This document shows, in pieces, positions 53,628 to 62,845 of a DNA stretch of 64,000 nucleotides. The notes below the pieces were generated by a model, which was not told the DNA's origin, made no database searches, and saw only the letters and a list, made by a program, of their open reading frames with translations. Made by a program: the position numbers and the translations under genes. Each line of letters starts with the position of its first letter. Position 1 is the stretch's first letter. The stretch comes from Ochrobactrum chromiisoli (GTDB lineage Bacteria > Pseudomonadota > Alphaproteobacteria > Rhizobiales > Rhizobiaceae), in contig NZ_JAPHAV010000005.1 of the NCBI RefSeq assembly GCF_026241335.1, positions 1-64,000 of the forward strand. Reading direction: 5' to 3'.

Positions 53628-54582
53628 TCCTTTTTCCAATCTCATTCGTACGCCGCTGGCCGGTGTCTTTGTGGCGCTTCTGGTGATCTTTGCCCTGTCG
53701 GCAACCCTATCGCCTTACTTTCTCACGCCTTACAATCTGTCGGTTGTTGCACGTGGCCTGGCCTTTGTCGGTCTCATCACCATTGCTCAGTCGATGCTGA
53801 TGGTGCTGGGCGAACTCGATCTGTCACTTGGCGTGATCGGCGGACTCTGTGGCGTGGTGTCCGGCATTCTGATGGTACGGATGGGTTTTGAGCCTTATTC
53901 GGCCATGTTGCTGGCGATCCTGCTTGGCCTTTGCCTCGGCCTGTTCAACGGCTTCCTCGTCACCTTCCTGCGCCTGCATTCGCTGGTGCTGACCATTGGT
54001 ACGGCAGGCATTTTCGGCGGTGCCAATCTGGTGCTGACCCGTGGTGTTGCCATCACCGGTATTCCGCGTGATGTGCAATATCTCGGCCGTGGCGATCTGT
54101 TCGGCATTCCGGTGCCATTCATCATCATGTTTGTTGCATTGCTGATCGCGACTTTCGTGATGCTGAAAACGCCGTTCGGTCGCTACATGTATGCGATCGG
54201 CAACAATCGTGACGGCGCCCGTATGTTGGGCATTCGTGTGGATCGCGTGCGTCTGATGGTATTTGGTGCTGCTGGTGCGATTGCTGGTCTTGCCGGTGTG
54301 CTGATGGTTGCGCGTCTTGGAACTGCCCAGCCGTCGATTGGCGACAGCTGGGTGCTGGCTCCGATTGCTGCATCGGTTATCGGTGGTGTTGCCACAACGG
54401 GTGGCATCGGTAGCCCGATTGGTGCGATCTTCGGTGCAGGCATTATCGCTATTATTGAAAACATTATCGTTCTGTTCGGTGTCTCTCCTTATTGGCAGGG
54501 CATTGTTTCGGGTGCAATCGTCGTGCTGGCTATTTCGTTCGATGCCATATCGCGCCGTTATCTGCGCCGGGATGCCCACTGA
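53617..54582 (+). CDS. RbsC-type sugar ABC transporter permease
   Basis: A 321-residue permease of the ribose/xylose type with eight to ten membrane segments. The stretches IAQSMLMVLGELDLSLGVIGGLCGVVSGI and TPFGRYMYAIGNNRDGARMLGIRVDRVRLMVFGAAGAIAGLAGVLM are family signatures. It overlaps the ATPase gene and is followed 35 bases later by the kinase gene. Confidence 0.9.
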   Translation: MQTNPFSNLIRTPLAGVFVALLVIFALSATLSPYFLTPYNLSVVARGLAFVGLITIAQSMLMVLGELDLSLGVIGGLCGVVSGILMVRMGFEPYSAMLLAILLGLCLGLFNGFLVTFLRLHSLVLTIGTAGIFGGANLVLTRGVAITGIPRDVQYLGRGDLFGIPVPFIIMFVALLIATFVMLKTPFGRYMYAIGNNRDGARMLGIRVDRVRLMVFGAAGAIAGLAGVLMVARLGTAQPSIGDSWVLAPIAASVIGGVATTGGIGSPIGAIFGAGIIAIIENIIVLFGVSPYWQGIVSGAIVVLAISFDAISRRYLRRDAH

Positions 54583-54617
54583 TCTGAACACGCGACGAGT
54601 TTTAGAAAGCTAAAGAC

Positions 54618-56381
54618 ATGAATGAACAAGTCAAAACCAAGAAGCTGATCAACGCACCGGAAAACATCATTGCAGAAATGATCGAAGGCATGGTCGGCGC
54701 GCATCCCCATATGCTGCGTGTTGAAGGTGAAACGGGGCGTGCGGTTGTGGCAGTTGATGGCCCGCGCGAAGGTAAGGTCGGCATTGTTGTCGGCGGTGGC
54801 TCAGGTCACGAACCCGCTTTTGCTGGCTATGTCGGGCGCGGCCTTGCAGATGCAGCAGCTGTTGGTAACGTATTCGCCTCCCCATCGCCTGCACATATTG
54901 CAGAAGCGGCACGCGCTGCGGATGGCGGCGCGGGCGTGCTGATGCTTTACGGCAATTACACCGGCGACGTTCTCAATTTTACGATGGCGGCGGAAGAACT
55001 CGCGCAGGACGGCATGGATGTGCGCCATGTCGCGGTTGCGGATGACGTAGCCTCGGCGCCGCTTGATCGCAAGTCGGAGCGTCGCGGTATTGCCGGTGAC
55101 TTCTTCGTATTCAAGGTTGCAGGTGCTGCCGCTGATCTGGGTGAATCCCTGCCACGCGTCGAAGCGCTTGCGCAGGCCGCCAATGAGGCGACCCGTTCGA
55201 TGGGCGTGGCTTTAAGCCCTTGCTCCCTGCCCCAGACAGGTAAGCCGAACTTTGCCATCGGTGACGATGAAATGGAAATCGGCATGGGCCTGCATGGTGA
55301 GCCGGGCATTCGTCGTCAGAAGCTTGCGCCTGCTGATGAAGTGGCCGACGAGCTAATGGCCTCGGTTGTCGAAGAACTGGAACTCAAGGCTGGTGATCGT
55401 GTTGCGGTTCTTGTCAATGGACTTGGTGCAACCACGCATATCGAGCTTTATCTCATTTTCCGCCGCGTCAAACAGATTCTGGACGGTAAAGAAATTCAAA
55501 TCCATGCCTCATGGGTTGGCGAATATGCAACGTCGCTCGAAATGGCCGGTGCATCTGTCACGCTGATGAAGCTTGATGACACCTTGCAGACGCTGCTTGA
55601 TCATCCATGCCATACACCTGCCTTGACGGTTGGCGCTGTGCAGGCAGGTGATCGTGAACCGGCCTCGCACCGCAAGGCTCAACGCAGTGCAGACCACAAG
55701 GAAGTGGCTTCTGAAGCGCCGCGCAAGCTCATCACCGAGGGTGATGTGACACCTGCACTTTTCAAGGCGATGATGATGAATGTCGGCAATCAGATCATTG
55801 CCGAGAAGAACTGGCTTTCGGAACTCGACGGCGTGATTGGCGATGGCGATCACGGCATTACCATGGAAATCGGCTGGAAGGCTGTGCAACATGCGCTTGA
55901 AGACGAACAGGACGATGAGACGATTGAAGCCATCTGCAAGCGCATGGCCAAGGCGTTTCTGGATGCGGTTGGCGCATCGTCAGGTCCGCTTTATGCAACG
56001 GCATTCCTGCGTGCAGGTACGGCTGTCAGCAATCGTCTCAACCTTGATGGAACCGGCATTGCTGAATGGCTTGCAGCCGCGTCGCAAGGCATCCAGGATC
56101 GGGGTCGCGCGGCACCAGGTGACAAGACGATGATCGATGCCTGGGTTCCAGCGGTTGAGGCGGCAAGCGAGGCTGCGAAGGCTGGCAAATCCACGCTCGA
56201 CGTGCTGATTGCGGCACGCGATGGTGCGGAAGTGGGCATGAAGGCAACAGCTGCAATGGAATCGCGTCGTGGTCGTTCAGCCAAGCTTGGCGAACGCTCC
56301 ATCGGTCATATCGATCCGGGTGCAGCATCCACATTCGTAACTCTGCGCGCTATGGCAGAAGCGTTGCAGCATAACGCCTAA
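54618..56381 (+). CDS. Fused DhaK-DhaL dihydroxyacetone-type kinase
   Basis: A 587-residue ATP-dependent kinase of the Citrobacter/eukaryote type: the substrate domain DhaK (about 1-340) and ATP domain DhaL (about 375-587) are fused. GIVVGGGSGHEPAFAGYVG (about 56-74) and EIGMGLHGEPGIRRQ (about 220-234), whose histidine holds the keto substrate, are intact; the ATP domain has ELDGVIGDGDHGITMEIGWKAV with the magnesium-binding aspartates. Relatives phosphorylate dihydroxyacetone, glyceraldehyde, L-erythrulose or D-erythrulose. Located last in a sugar ABC operon, it may phosphorylate the imported ketose; the substrate is inferred only. Confidence 0.88.
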   Translation: MNEQVKTKKLINAPENIIAEMIEGMVGAHPHMLRVEGETGRAVVAVDGPREGKVGIVVGGGSGHEPAFAGYVGRGLADAAAVGNVFASPSPAHIAEAARAADGGAGVLMLYGNYTGDVLNFTMAAEELAQDGMDVRHVAVADDVASAPLDRKSERRGIAGDFFVFKVAGAAADLGESLPRVEALAQAANEATRSMGVALSPCSLPQTGKPNFAIGDDEMEIGMGLHGEPGIRRQKLAPADEVADELMASVVEELELKAGDRVAVLVNGLGATTHIELYLIFRRVKQILDGKEIQIHASWVGEYATSLEMAGASVTLMKLDDTLQTLLDHPCHTPALTVGAVQAGDREPASHRKAQRSADHKEVASEAPRKLITEGDVTPALFKAMMMNVGNQIIAEKNWLSELDGVIGDGDHGITMEIGWKAVQHALEDEQDDETIEAICKRMAKAFLDAVGASSGPLYATAFLRAGTAVSNRLNLDGTGIAEWLAAASQGIQDRGRAAPGDKTMIDAWVPAVEAASEAAKAGKSTLDVLIAARDGAEVGMKATAAMESRRGRSAKLGERSIGHIDPGAASTFVTLRAMAEALQHNA

Positions 56382-56386
56382 AGGTC

Positions 56387-56424
56387 AGCGCCTCATCTGT
56401 TGGATAAAGCGGATGAGGTGCTTT
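56387..56424 (+). terminator. Terminator after the kinase gene
   Basis: GCGCCTCATC (about 56388-56397) pairs with GATGAGGTGC (56412-56421), one G-U pair, followed by TTT. The tail is short, so termination may be partial. It ends the sugar operon before vjbR. Confidence 0.5.
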
Positions 56425-56609
56425 CAATATTTTTCAGATATCACTGTTCCTGTGTGTAAAACGCTCTGATTGTATATGAGCGGCTTGCCATAGAGCCTAT
56501 TTTCCTTGTGTCTGGGCATCTTTGATAAAGCATGATGGAGTCGATTCGTCGCTGGATTTTCTGGCGGTTCGAATGAGGCCCTCTTTGTTTCATTGCAGGG
56601 GTTTTAGAC

Positions 56610-57398
56610 ATGACTCTCAATTTGATCCATTTTCCGAATTTCAGAAAGACCTTCTTCGGAGCCACATTTCAAAAAGATGTGCTGGCATTAATGGGGCGCA
56701 TACGTGACGAAATTGGCTGTCGCCACATCATGCATGCTTACCGGCACCGTGTGCGTGATAGTGCCAAAAGCTTTGCATCTGATCTGACTGTTGTAACGTC
56801 TGCGCCAACCGGGTGGGTCGCTAGATATGCCAAAAACAATTATTTCAGGATCGACCCGCTTTTTCAGGAGGACGCGCCCTATTTTCGCTCAGATGTGAGC
56901 GGGCTTGTTCACGATCTTAAGCGTGATGTGCAGACAAGCAAGGCGGTTGCAGAAATGTTTCGCGATGCAGACAAGTATGGCTTGGGCAATGTCCATATAG
57001 CTGTATCAGCCCGCTCGCAAAAAGGGATCTGCGGTTGTTCGCAGTTCAGTTTCTGGGTCGACGATCTCGCAGATTGTGATGCGTTTATTGCTGAATTGCG
57101 CCCACGTTTGCTGAGTCTGGCAGGTAAACTTCACAACAAGCTTTGCGGTGGCAGCGCATTGAACGCGTCGGTTGCGCTTCTCACACAACGCGAACTTGAT
57201 TGCCTGCGCTGGGCTGCCAATGGCAAAACCGACGGCGAGATTGCCGAAATCCTCAGCATCGCGCGCTGGACGGTCGTGACCTATCTTCAGAATGCAAAAA
57301 TAAAGCTCAATTGCTCAAACCGTACGTCAGCGGTCGCAACGGCGCTTGCACTTGGCATCATTGATATGCCCGACGTGCAGCATTTGTTCAGCCAGTAA
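56610..57398 (+). CDS. vjbR: VjbR-like LuxR family quorum-sensing regulator
   Basis: A 262-residue regulator with an N-terminal acyl-homoserine lactone-binding domain (about 15-170; landmarks [24 protein letters not shown]-like core, [14 protein letters not shown]) and a C-terminal LuxR helix-turn-helix ([69 protein letters not shown]). The C-terminal part is, from memory, nearly the Brucella VjbR sequence. In Brucella VjbR activates the virB secretion system and flagellar genes. Here it stands beside the flagellar cluster, as in Brucella chromosome II. No luxI-type synthase gene is present in the window. Confidence 0.92.
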   Translation: MTLNLIHFPNFRKTFFGATFQKDVLALMGRIRDEIGCRHIMHAYRHRVRDSAKSFASDLTVVTSAPTGWVARYAKNNYFRIDPLFQEDAPYFRSDVSGLVHDLKRDVQTSKAVAEMFRDADKYGLGNVHIAVSARSQKGICGCSQFSFWVDDLADCDAFIAELRPRLLSLAGKLHNKLCGGSALNASVALLTQRELDCLRWAANGKTDGEIAEILSIARWTVVTYLQNAKIKLNCSNRTSAVATALALGIIDMPDVQHLFSQ

Positions 57399-57432
57399 TC
57401 TCAAGAATAAGTTGTATGGAGTGAAATGCGCT

Positions 57433-57861
57433 CTAAGCGGATTTCGGAAGTGAAAGCTTTGCGTCGTCAATCGCATGGGCAAGTCTTGCTGTGTTCTGGG
57501 CCGGGTCTTCAGCAGGGTTATCGAAAACGATATGGTTGAGTTCGACGTTTGCCGTTTTGCCGGACAATGTCAGACGAAAATAGGCGTAAACGCCTTTGTT
57601 GCGGAATTCCATATCTAGCGTTACCGATGGAGTGCTGAACCAGTCGCAAACAAAATCACCGCCATGACCGAGACCAAGTGTTCCAGGATAGAAGTAAAGT
57701 TCGGTTGCTGAATTCACCACATCGGCAATGTTGGCGAAAAGTTCGCAACGGATGAAGGCGATAAAATCCGCCGGATCTACCAGACGTAAATCAGCCACGA
57801 CTTCCCGAATACTGCGCGCAATGATGGCTTCGCGTTCATTGGAAAACTGCATGCTTTTCAT
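57433..57861 (-). CDS. Hypothetical protein between vjbR and flhB
   Basis: A 142-residue protein from this start (MKSMQFSNEREAIIARSIREVVADLRLVDPADF). It is soluble, acidic, lacks a signal peptide, and I do not recognise the family. The frame opens earlier, with ATG at 57882 and TTG at 57888; none has a strong ribosome site, the best being GGTGG before 57861. A gene at the corresponding place exists in Brucella as I recall. It lies on the flagellar operon's strand, about 70 bases past flhB, and could be its last gene. Confidence 0.6.
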   Translation of the reverse strand: MKSMQFSNEREAIIARSIREVVADLRLVDPADFIAFIRCELFANIADVVNSATELYFYPGTLGLGHGGDFVCDWFSTPSVTLDMEFRNKGVYAYFRLTLSGKTANVELNHIVFDNPAEDPAQNTARLAHAIDDAKLSLPKSA

Positions 57862-57931
57862 CGTGACACCACCAGTCCGCATGGACAAAGATGTATTATA
57901 TTAGCGCATAATAAATTCATTGGAAAACCGG

Positions 57932-59002
57932 TTAATGTATTGAATGACGCGTATTGATAACACGGATAAGTTCCGCAACAGCTTTGTAAAATTCCGGTGC
58001 AATCATTTGATCGACGTTGACTTGCTTGTAAAGGGCGCGAGCCAATTGTACATCTTCAAAAACTGGAACTGAATTTGTCGCCGCAATTTCTCTAATTTTC
58101 AACGCGATCAAGTCTTGCCCTTTTGCCACAACAATCGGTGCTGCATCTTCATTGGCACGATAACGCAATGCGACAGAAAAATGGGTTGGATTTGCGACAA
58201 TCAGTGTTGCTGTTGGAACCGCACTGATCATACGACGACGGGCACGGTCGCGGCCCAGCGAGCGAAGGCGTGCTTTGACCAGCGGATCGCCTTCGGACTG
58301 CTTGAGCTCGTCTTTGATTTCCTGCTTGGTCATACGCAATTCCTGTTTCCAGTGAATCCGTGACCATGCCAGATCAAATGCGGCAATGGCTGTAATTGCC
58401 ACAACATTTGCAACCAGCAATCGTACCAGATTTTCGCGCAGGAACTCGGGGAGACTGCTGGGGTCTGCTGCAACAGCTTGCGTGAAAAGATCATTTCCTT
58501 TGAAAAACACAAAAAAGACGATGATGCTCGCAGCACTGAACTTTGCCAAAGATTTTAGAAACTCGACCTGACCCGAACGCCCGAAAATGCGCTGCCAGCC
58601 CTTGATCACAGATATGCGCGAGGATTGTGGGCGAATGCGTTCGCCAACGATGCGCGGCGCATTTTGAAAGGCTGACGCTGCAATGCCGGACAGCGGAATG
58701 ATGATAAAAATCGGAACCAACGCCAGGCCGATCGCCAACGCAAGAACGCTAAAAAGCTGGCTCGCATCTTCCGCGCTGTTCAGCAGCCAGTCTTCAGGAC
58801 GGTCGATCAGTTCGCGTAAAAACATGGTGAGTTTGGTTGTGGCGGGGGCTGCGATAAAGACTGCGATGATCAGAAAAGATGCGACACCGGCAAGAGCCGG
58901 CATTTCGCGTGAAAAAGGCATATTGCCCTTATCGAGTGCGTCGCGGATCTTCTTCTCGGTGGCTTCTTCGGTTTTGCTCTCTTTGTCGGTATCGTCTGAC
59001 AT
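57932..59002 (-). CDS. flhB: Flagellar export apparatus protein FlhB
   Basis: FlhB is the export-gate switch protein of the flagellar type III system. The 356-residue protein has four membrane segments (about 36-56, 84-108, 152-170, 192-212) and a cytoplasmic domain with the self-cleavage motif NPTH at 271-274, intact. The N-terminal DDTDKESKTEEATEKKIRDAL is the usual charged start. It follows fliG by 25 bases and is the last clearly flagellar gene of the operon. Confidence 0.94.
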   Translation of the reverse strand: MSDDTDKESKTEEATEKKIRDALDKGNMPFSREMPALAGVASFLIIAVFIAAPATTKLTMFLRELIDRPEDWLLNSAEDASQLFSVLALAIGLALVPIFIIIPLSGIAASAFQNAPRIVGERIRPQSSRISVIKGWQRIFGRSGQVEFLKSLAKFSAASIIVFFVFFKGNDLFTQAVAADPSSLPEFLRENLVRLLVANVVAITAIAAFDLAWSRIHWKQELRMTKQEIKDELKQSEGDPLVKARLRSLGRDRARRRMISAVPTATLIVANPTHFSVALRYRANEDAAPIVVAKGQDLIALKIREIAATNSVPVFEDVQLARALYKQVNVDQMIAPEFYKAVAELIRVINTRHSIH

Positions 59003-59027
59003 GCGTCACAAACCTTAGGCTCTGGGC

Positions 59028-60074
59028 CTAAACTGTCGTTTCATCGGGATCGAGCGTGATGATTCCCCGCTCAGACAGGTCAATTGCAATACGTGCAATT
59101 GCGCGGCGCGCATCTGCAATGTTCTGGCTTGTGATATTGCCCTGTTCTGCGGTGAGTTCGCTTTCGACCATTCGGCGACCGCGTGCCGACAGCGAGGATA
59201 GGATGGTTTCCTGTAGAGCTGCATCTGCGCCGCGAAGCGCCGTTGCGATTTGTTCAGTCTGGACCTCATCGAACAGAAGCAGACGCGCCCGCTGCGAGAG
59301 CCGCTCGATATTATCAAAATTGAAGAGCTTTGCCTTGATTCGGGAAATATCGTCGTGGCTCAGGTCTTTCAGGCTCGCCATAAGCTCTTCCATCTCCTGA
59401 CGGTCGAGCTGGTTGAAGATATTGGCGATCTGGCTGTGATGGGCCTTGACCGGGCCTGCTTCATTGCGCCCAAGTAGATCGCGCATGAGCACATCTTCCA
59501 GAAGCTCGGAAGCGGCCGGAGCAACATTACCGATGTGAAGTGAGCGCTGCACCACTGCACCGCGCAATTGTGGGGGCAAACCTACAAAAATGCGGGCAGC
59601 CATATCGGATGGCAGCTTGGAAACAATATAGGCGATGATCTGCGGATGCTGATCTGCGAGATATTCCTGCAAGCTCTCGACGGGCAGGCGGGCAAGCTGT
59701 ACCCAGACAGATTCCTGCACGAGCTGCGGCTGCACGCGCTCTTCAAAAACAGCATCTGCCTCATCCTGTGGCAGCGTTTCACGCAGCAATCCTTCAAAGC
59801 GTTGCGCTGCTTCTGAAACAGGTGCGCCTTCGGCGAAGGAATCTTCGAATTGCTTTACCAGAAGCTCAAAATCTGCCGGTGCAATCGGTTCGAGCGTTCG
59901 CGCGTGACCGGCCAGTTTGCGCAAGTCGTCCGCGTTGAAATGCTTGAGAAGGCGTGATGCAGATGGCCGGCCAATGGCGACAAGGATCGCGGCAGCCTTC
60001 TGTGGACCGGAAAGTGTTTTGAGTACTTCGCTCGCGCTACCGTCGGAAAGCTTTTGCTGTGCATTGTCGGCCAT
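59028..60074 (-). CDS. fliG: Flagellar motor switch protein FliG
   Basis: FliG is the torque-generating part of the rotor. The 348-residue protein has the N-terminal GPQKAAAILVAIGRPSASRLLKHF, the middle EHPQ-like motif DQHPQIIAYIVSKLPSDMAARIFVGLP near 140-166, and the C-terminal charged helix region (DEVQTEQIATALRGADAALQETILSSLSARGRRMVESEL) that meets MotA. Landmarks and length are normal. It lies 10 bases after fliN. Confidence 0.93.
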   Translation of the reverse strand: MADNAQQKLSDGSASEVLKTLSGPQKAAAILVAIGRPSASRLLKHFNADDLRKLAGHARTLEPIAPADFELLVKQFEDSFAEGAPVSEAAQRFEGLLRETLPQDEADAVFEERVQPQLVQESVWVQLARLPVESLQEYLADQHPQIIAYIVSKLPSDMAARIFVGLPPQLRGAVVQRSLHIGNVAPAASELLEDVLMRDLLGRNEAGPVKAHHSQIANIFNQLDRQEMEELMASLKDLSHDDISRIKAKLFNFDNIERLSQRARLLLFDEVQTEQIATALRGADAALQETILSSLSARGRRMVESELTAEQGNITSQNIADARRAIARIAIDLSERGIITLDPDETTV

Positions 60075-60084
60075 GGTCGATCCG

Positions 60085-60432
60085 TTACTTACCGATGATT
60101 TCGGTCAGGCTGACACCGAAGCGTGAGGAATCGTCTTCAAGAACAATCACTTCACCGCGCGCGATTATGCGCCCGTTGACGACGATGTCGACCGGATCCC
60201 CGATCTGTTTATCAAGTGTAATGACTGCGCCGCGTCCCAATTTCATAAGGTTGGCAACCGGCATGGTCGTGCCTCCCAAAACCACTTGAACATCAACCGG
60301 AATACCCATGATAAGTTCAAGGTTTGGTTTTGCGTTACCCGATTTGGCAACACGTGGCCTCTCTTCACGCAGCTCTTCAATGGCGTCATCCAATTCCTGC
60401 TGCATTTTTTGATCCTTGTTCTGACTGCTCAT
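60085..60432 (-). CDS. fliN: Flagellar motor switch protein FliN
   Basis: A 115-residue C-ring protein. The surface-presentation (SPOA) domain is plain: [76 protein letters not shown]. The ATG overlaps the stop of the preceding gene by four bases. It forms the bottom of the rotor with FliM. Confidence 0.93.
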   Translation of the reverse strand: MSSQNKDQKMQQELDDAIEELREERPRVAKSGNAKPNLELIMGIPVDVQVVLGGTTMPVANLMKLGRGAVITLDKQIGDPVDIVVNGRIIARGEVIVLEDDSSRFGVSLTEIIGK

Positions 60433-60890
60433 GCTTGGCCTGCAATTTCTACTGTGGCTTTTTTGACGGCACGGCGCACAAAGACGGGTAAGGCCTTCTT
60501 TTCCTTAGGCGTAGGTTCGAAGGTATGCTTGAGCGCTTTATTCTCTGTGCGACTGGAAATCTCAGCCACATTGCGCGCCTGTCGCATATCGCGGGTCAGG
60601 GCCTTGCGCAGGCGGTTGAGTTCTTCAATAGCCTCATCCATTTCACGGCGTACACGTGTCGTTTCAGCAAGCCGCGCTTCAAGCCGCATTGTGTCATCGG
60701 AAAGATCGGTTCGCTGGGCTTGAAGCGATTTTGCCACACGTTCCAATCCATTGGATGCCGCAGCAACACGAAGGGTAAGCATCTTTCCGAGCTTGATCGT
60801 CTCGTTTGCCTTGCGGCCAACGACAATCAGAGTGACAAGCGAAGCGAGAGCCATCAGCGTGGAAAGAATATTAGCCAGCAACAAGCTCAT
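60429..60890 (-). CDS. Membrane-anchored coiled-coil protein between fliM and fliN
   Basis: A protein of about 153 residues from the ATG at 60890, which lies inside the fliM end (20-base overlap in another frame). An N-terminal membrane segment ([22 protein letters not shown], about 3-24) is followed by a charged helical region (about 40-105, [43 protein letters not shown]), likely a coiled coil, and a basic tail. I do not recognise the family. The four-base overlap with fliN ties it to the motor genes. A longer open frame to 61064 runs through fliM and is not used. Confidence 0.72.
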   Translation of the reverse strand: MSLLLANILSTLMALASLVTLIVVGRKANETIKLGKMLTLRVAAASNGLERVAKSLQAQRTDLSDDTMRLEARLAETTRVRREMDEAIEELNRLRKALTRDMRQARNVAEISSRTENKALKHTFEPTPKEKKALPVFVRRAVKKATVEIAGQA

Positions 60891-61809
60891 CAATGAGATC
60901 CTCTTCTTGATTGACCGGATCGCCAACCTTGACTGTAAAATGAATTCCGGACTTGCCGAGGCTGCACTTGAACAGCTGTTGGTCTTCGGCACGCAGACGA
61001 ACCTGCTCCATGGCATCAGCGGGAAGTTGCAGTATCTCACCGACTTCGAGCTTTGAAAGCGCATCCAGCGTCATGCTGCCTTGCTGAATGAAGGCTTCAA
61101 GCTCAATGCGCGCTCGGCTGACTTCATTGCGCAGCTTCTTTGTCCATGCAGGATCAGCCTGATTGACCGGACGCCGCAAAAATGCTGCAACCGCATCCTG
61201 CATAGGCTTATGGCTGTTGCGCGGCAGCAGAAGGTGTAAAGTGCCGGTTTTGCCTGCAGCAGCAACGTTGATGCGGCAGCTAAAAAGGCGGGATTGCTCG
61301 AAGTCCTCGCGGTTGAAATCTACCGTATCCTGACTTTCTCTGGCCACGAAAAGCGCGTTTGCATTGTGCGTGAAAACCTGGCTCAGCGAAGCCGCAAGAT
61401 GCGCAATGGCAAGGCTGGACACTTTGCGCTCCATCATGCCAAAGGGGCGTTCCAGATCCGCGCTTCCGAGATTGCCTTGCGCGCCAAACATGGATTCGAT
61501 GACGGCAAACACAAAAGTGGCGTCAGCGGTCACGTAAAGCGAACAGCCCCAGCTGTCGGCTTTCAGCGGCGCTATGATTGCAGCCTGGTTAAGAATCCTG
61601 CTCAGGTTGTCTTCATCTGTGGCGATTACAGGCCCCACCTCTGCATCAAAGGCAGCTGCTGAGCCGTCTGCAAGACGCGTACAAAGATGCAGGGAGGCAT
61701 CCTTGAAGACATGCGCAAGTGATTTGAGATCGTCGCTTGAAAGACCTGCTGCTCGCAGCAAATTTTCAGCAAGGACGTCATTTTTGCGGTTCTGATCTGA
61801 GACGCTCAT
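60871..61809 (-). CDS. fliM: Flagellar motor switch protein FliM
   Basis: The 312-residue C-ring protein that receives the chemotaxis signal. The C-terminal SPOA domain (about 235-305, ELEAFIQQGSMTLDALSKLEVGEILQLPADAMEQVRLRAEDQQLFKCSLGKSG) is clear and the middle domain shows the family pattern in weak form, as in other rhizobial FliM proteins. The N-terminal CheY-binding peptide is not obvious. The ATG 61809 comes one base after the motA stop. Confidence 0.85.
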   Translation of the reverse strand: MSVSDQNRKNDVLAENLLRAAGLSSDDLKSLAHVFKDASLHLCTRLADGSAAAFDAEVGPVIATDEDNLSRILNQAAIIAPLKADSWGCSLYVTADATFVFAVIESMFGAQGNLGSADLERPFGMMERKVSSLAIAHLAASLSQVFTHNANALFVARESQDTVDFNREDFEQSRLFSCRINVAAAGKTGTLHLLLPRNSHKPMQDAVAAFLRRPVNQADPAWTKKLRNEVSRARIELEAFIQQGSMTLDALSKLEVGEILQLPADAMEQVRLRAEDQQLFKCSLGKSGIHFTVKVGDPVNQEEDLIDELVAG

Positions 61810-61810
61810 G

Positions 61811-62698
61811 TCATGCCGCCTGTTGGAGCGGTGCGTTCGACATGGTTTCCTGCTCAACAATGTCGATGCTTGGGCGCTCATATGCGGAAATCGTCTTACG
61901 ACCATATTCCAGCGCAATCTGCGGCAGCGAACCATTCATGTAGGCCAGCAGCGTTTGCTTGACGACTGTATAAAGGCGGTTGTTCTTTTCACGGGTTGAT
62001 TTGATCTTTGTGGCAATCGGTCCAAAAACGCCGTAAGAAAAAAAGATACCGGCAAATGTGCCCACAAGCGCTGCACCGATAAGGTGGCCGAGAACTTCTG
62101 GTGACTGATTAAGCGCCCCCATGGCCTTGATGACACCGAGAACCGCCGCAACGATGCCAAGTGCGGGTAAGGCTTCGGAGATGCTGACCATTGCTTGATA
62201 AGGCTTGAGCTTGTCGCGCGAGATCGTATGGATTTCTTCATCCATCAGCGCTTCAATTTCATGGGACCGAACATTGCCTACAATGATCAGGCGGCAATAA
62301 TCGCAGATGAAGTGCATAAGGTCCTCATTTTTCATAATGCTTGGGAAAGCTTGAAAAATTGGAGATTCCTTCGGATTGTCGATATGGATTTCCACTTCAT
62401 TGCGCGATTTTGCGCGCAACTCGCGCATCAGGCTGTAAAGCACACCGAGAACATCAAGATAGTCGCGCTGTTTCGGCACCTTGTTGGTGAAGGCTTCCAT
62501 ACAGGCACGTCCGGTATCCTTCACCAGCGAAAATGGGTTGGCAATGAAAAATGTACCTAGTGCCGAGCCGAGGATGATGACGAATTCCCATGGCTGAATG
62601 AGCACGCCGACATGACCGCCCATAGCGATGAAGCCACCAAGCATGCAACCCAGTGTGATGGCAAGGCCGATGAGAATACCCAAAGCTGAAAACCCCAC
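61811..62698 (-). CDS. motA: Flagellar motor stator protein MotA
   Basis: The 295-residue proton-channel stator subunit. Four membrane segments (about 4-24, 34-52, 170-190, 205-225), [39 protein letters not shown] at the N-terminus and the cytoplasmic loop with charged residues that meet FliG are evident; [23 protein letters not shown] is the third-segment signature. It is the first gene of the motor operon, divergent from the DUF1217 gene. Its partner MotB is not in this window. Confidence 0.94.
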   Translation of the reverse strand: MGFSALGILIGLAITLGCMLGGFIAMGGHVGVLIQPWEFVIILGSALGTFFIANPFSLVKDTGRACMEAFTNKVPKQRDYLDVLGVLYSLMRELRAKSRNEVEIHIDNPKESPIFQAFPSIMKNEDLMHFICDYCRLIIVGNVRSHEIEALMDEEIHTISRDKLKPYQAMVSISEALPALGIVAAVLGVIKAMGALNQSPEVLGHLIGAALVGTFAGIFFSYGVFGPIATKIKSTREKNNRLYTVVKQTLLAYMNGSLPQIALEYGRKTISAYERPSIDIVEQETMSNAPLQQAA

Positions 62699-62833
62699 AG
62701 ATACAATTTCTTTGATTGCACCTTAAGAGGTTCGCCTTGCGCGAAGCTTGCCGTTGGGTTCTGAGCGCAATCAGCTTCGGACAAGCTTGACCTTTCATAA
62801 AGAGGCAAATGCTAGCAGAGGGTCATTGCGGAA
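62699..62833. promoter_or_regulatory. Divergent control region of the flagellar genes
   Basis: The 135-base gap separates motA (minus) from the DUF1217 gene (plus), so two promoters must lie here. I see no clean sigma-70 or sigma-54 boxes. VjbR or other flagellar regulators may bind here, which is inference. Confidence 0.4.
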
Positions 62834-62845
62834 ATGGTCGATACG

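Noticed and set aside
56382-56609. A lux box upstream of vjbR
   Set aside because: No dyad of the expected form was found in the gap.
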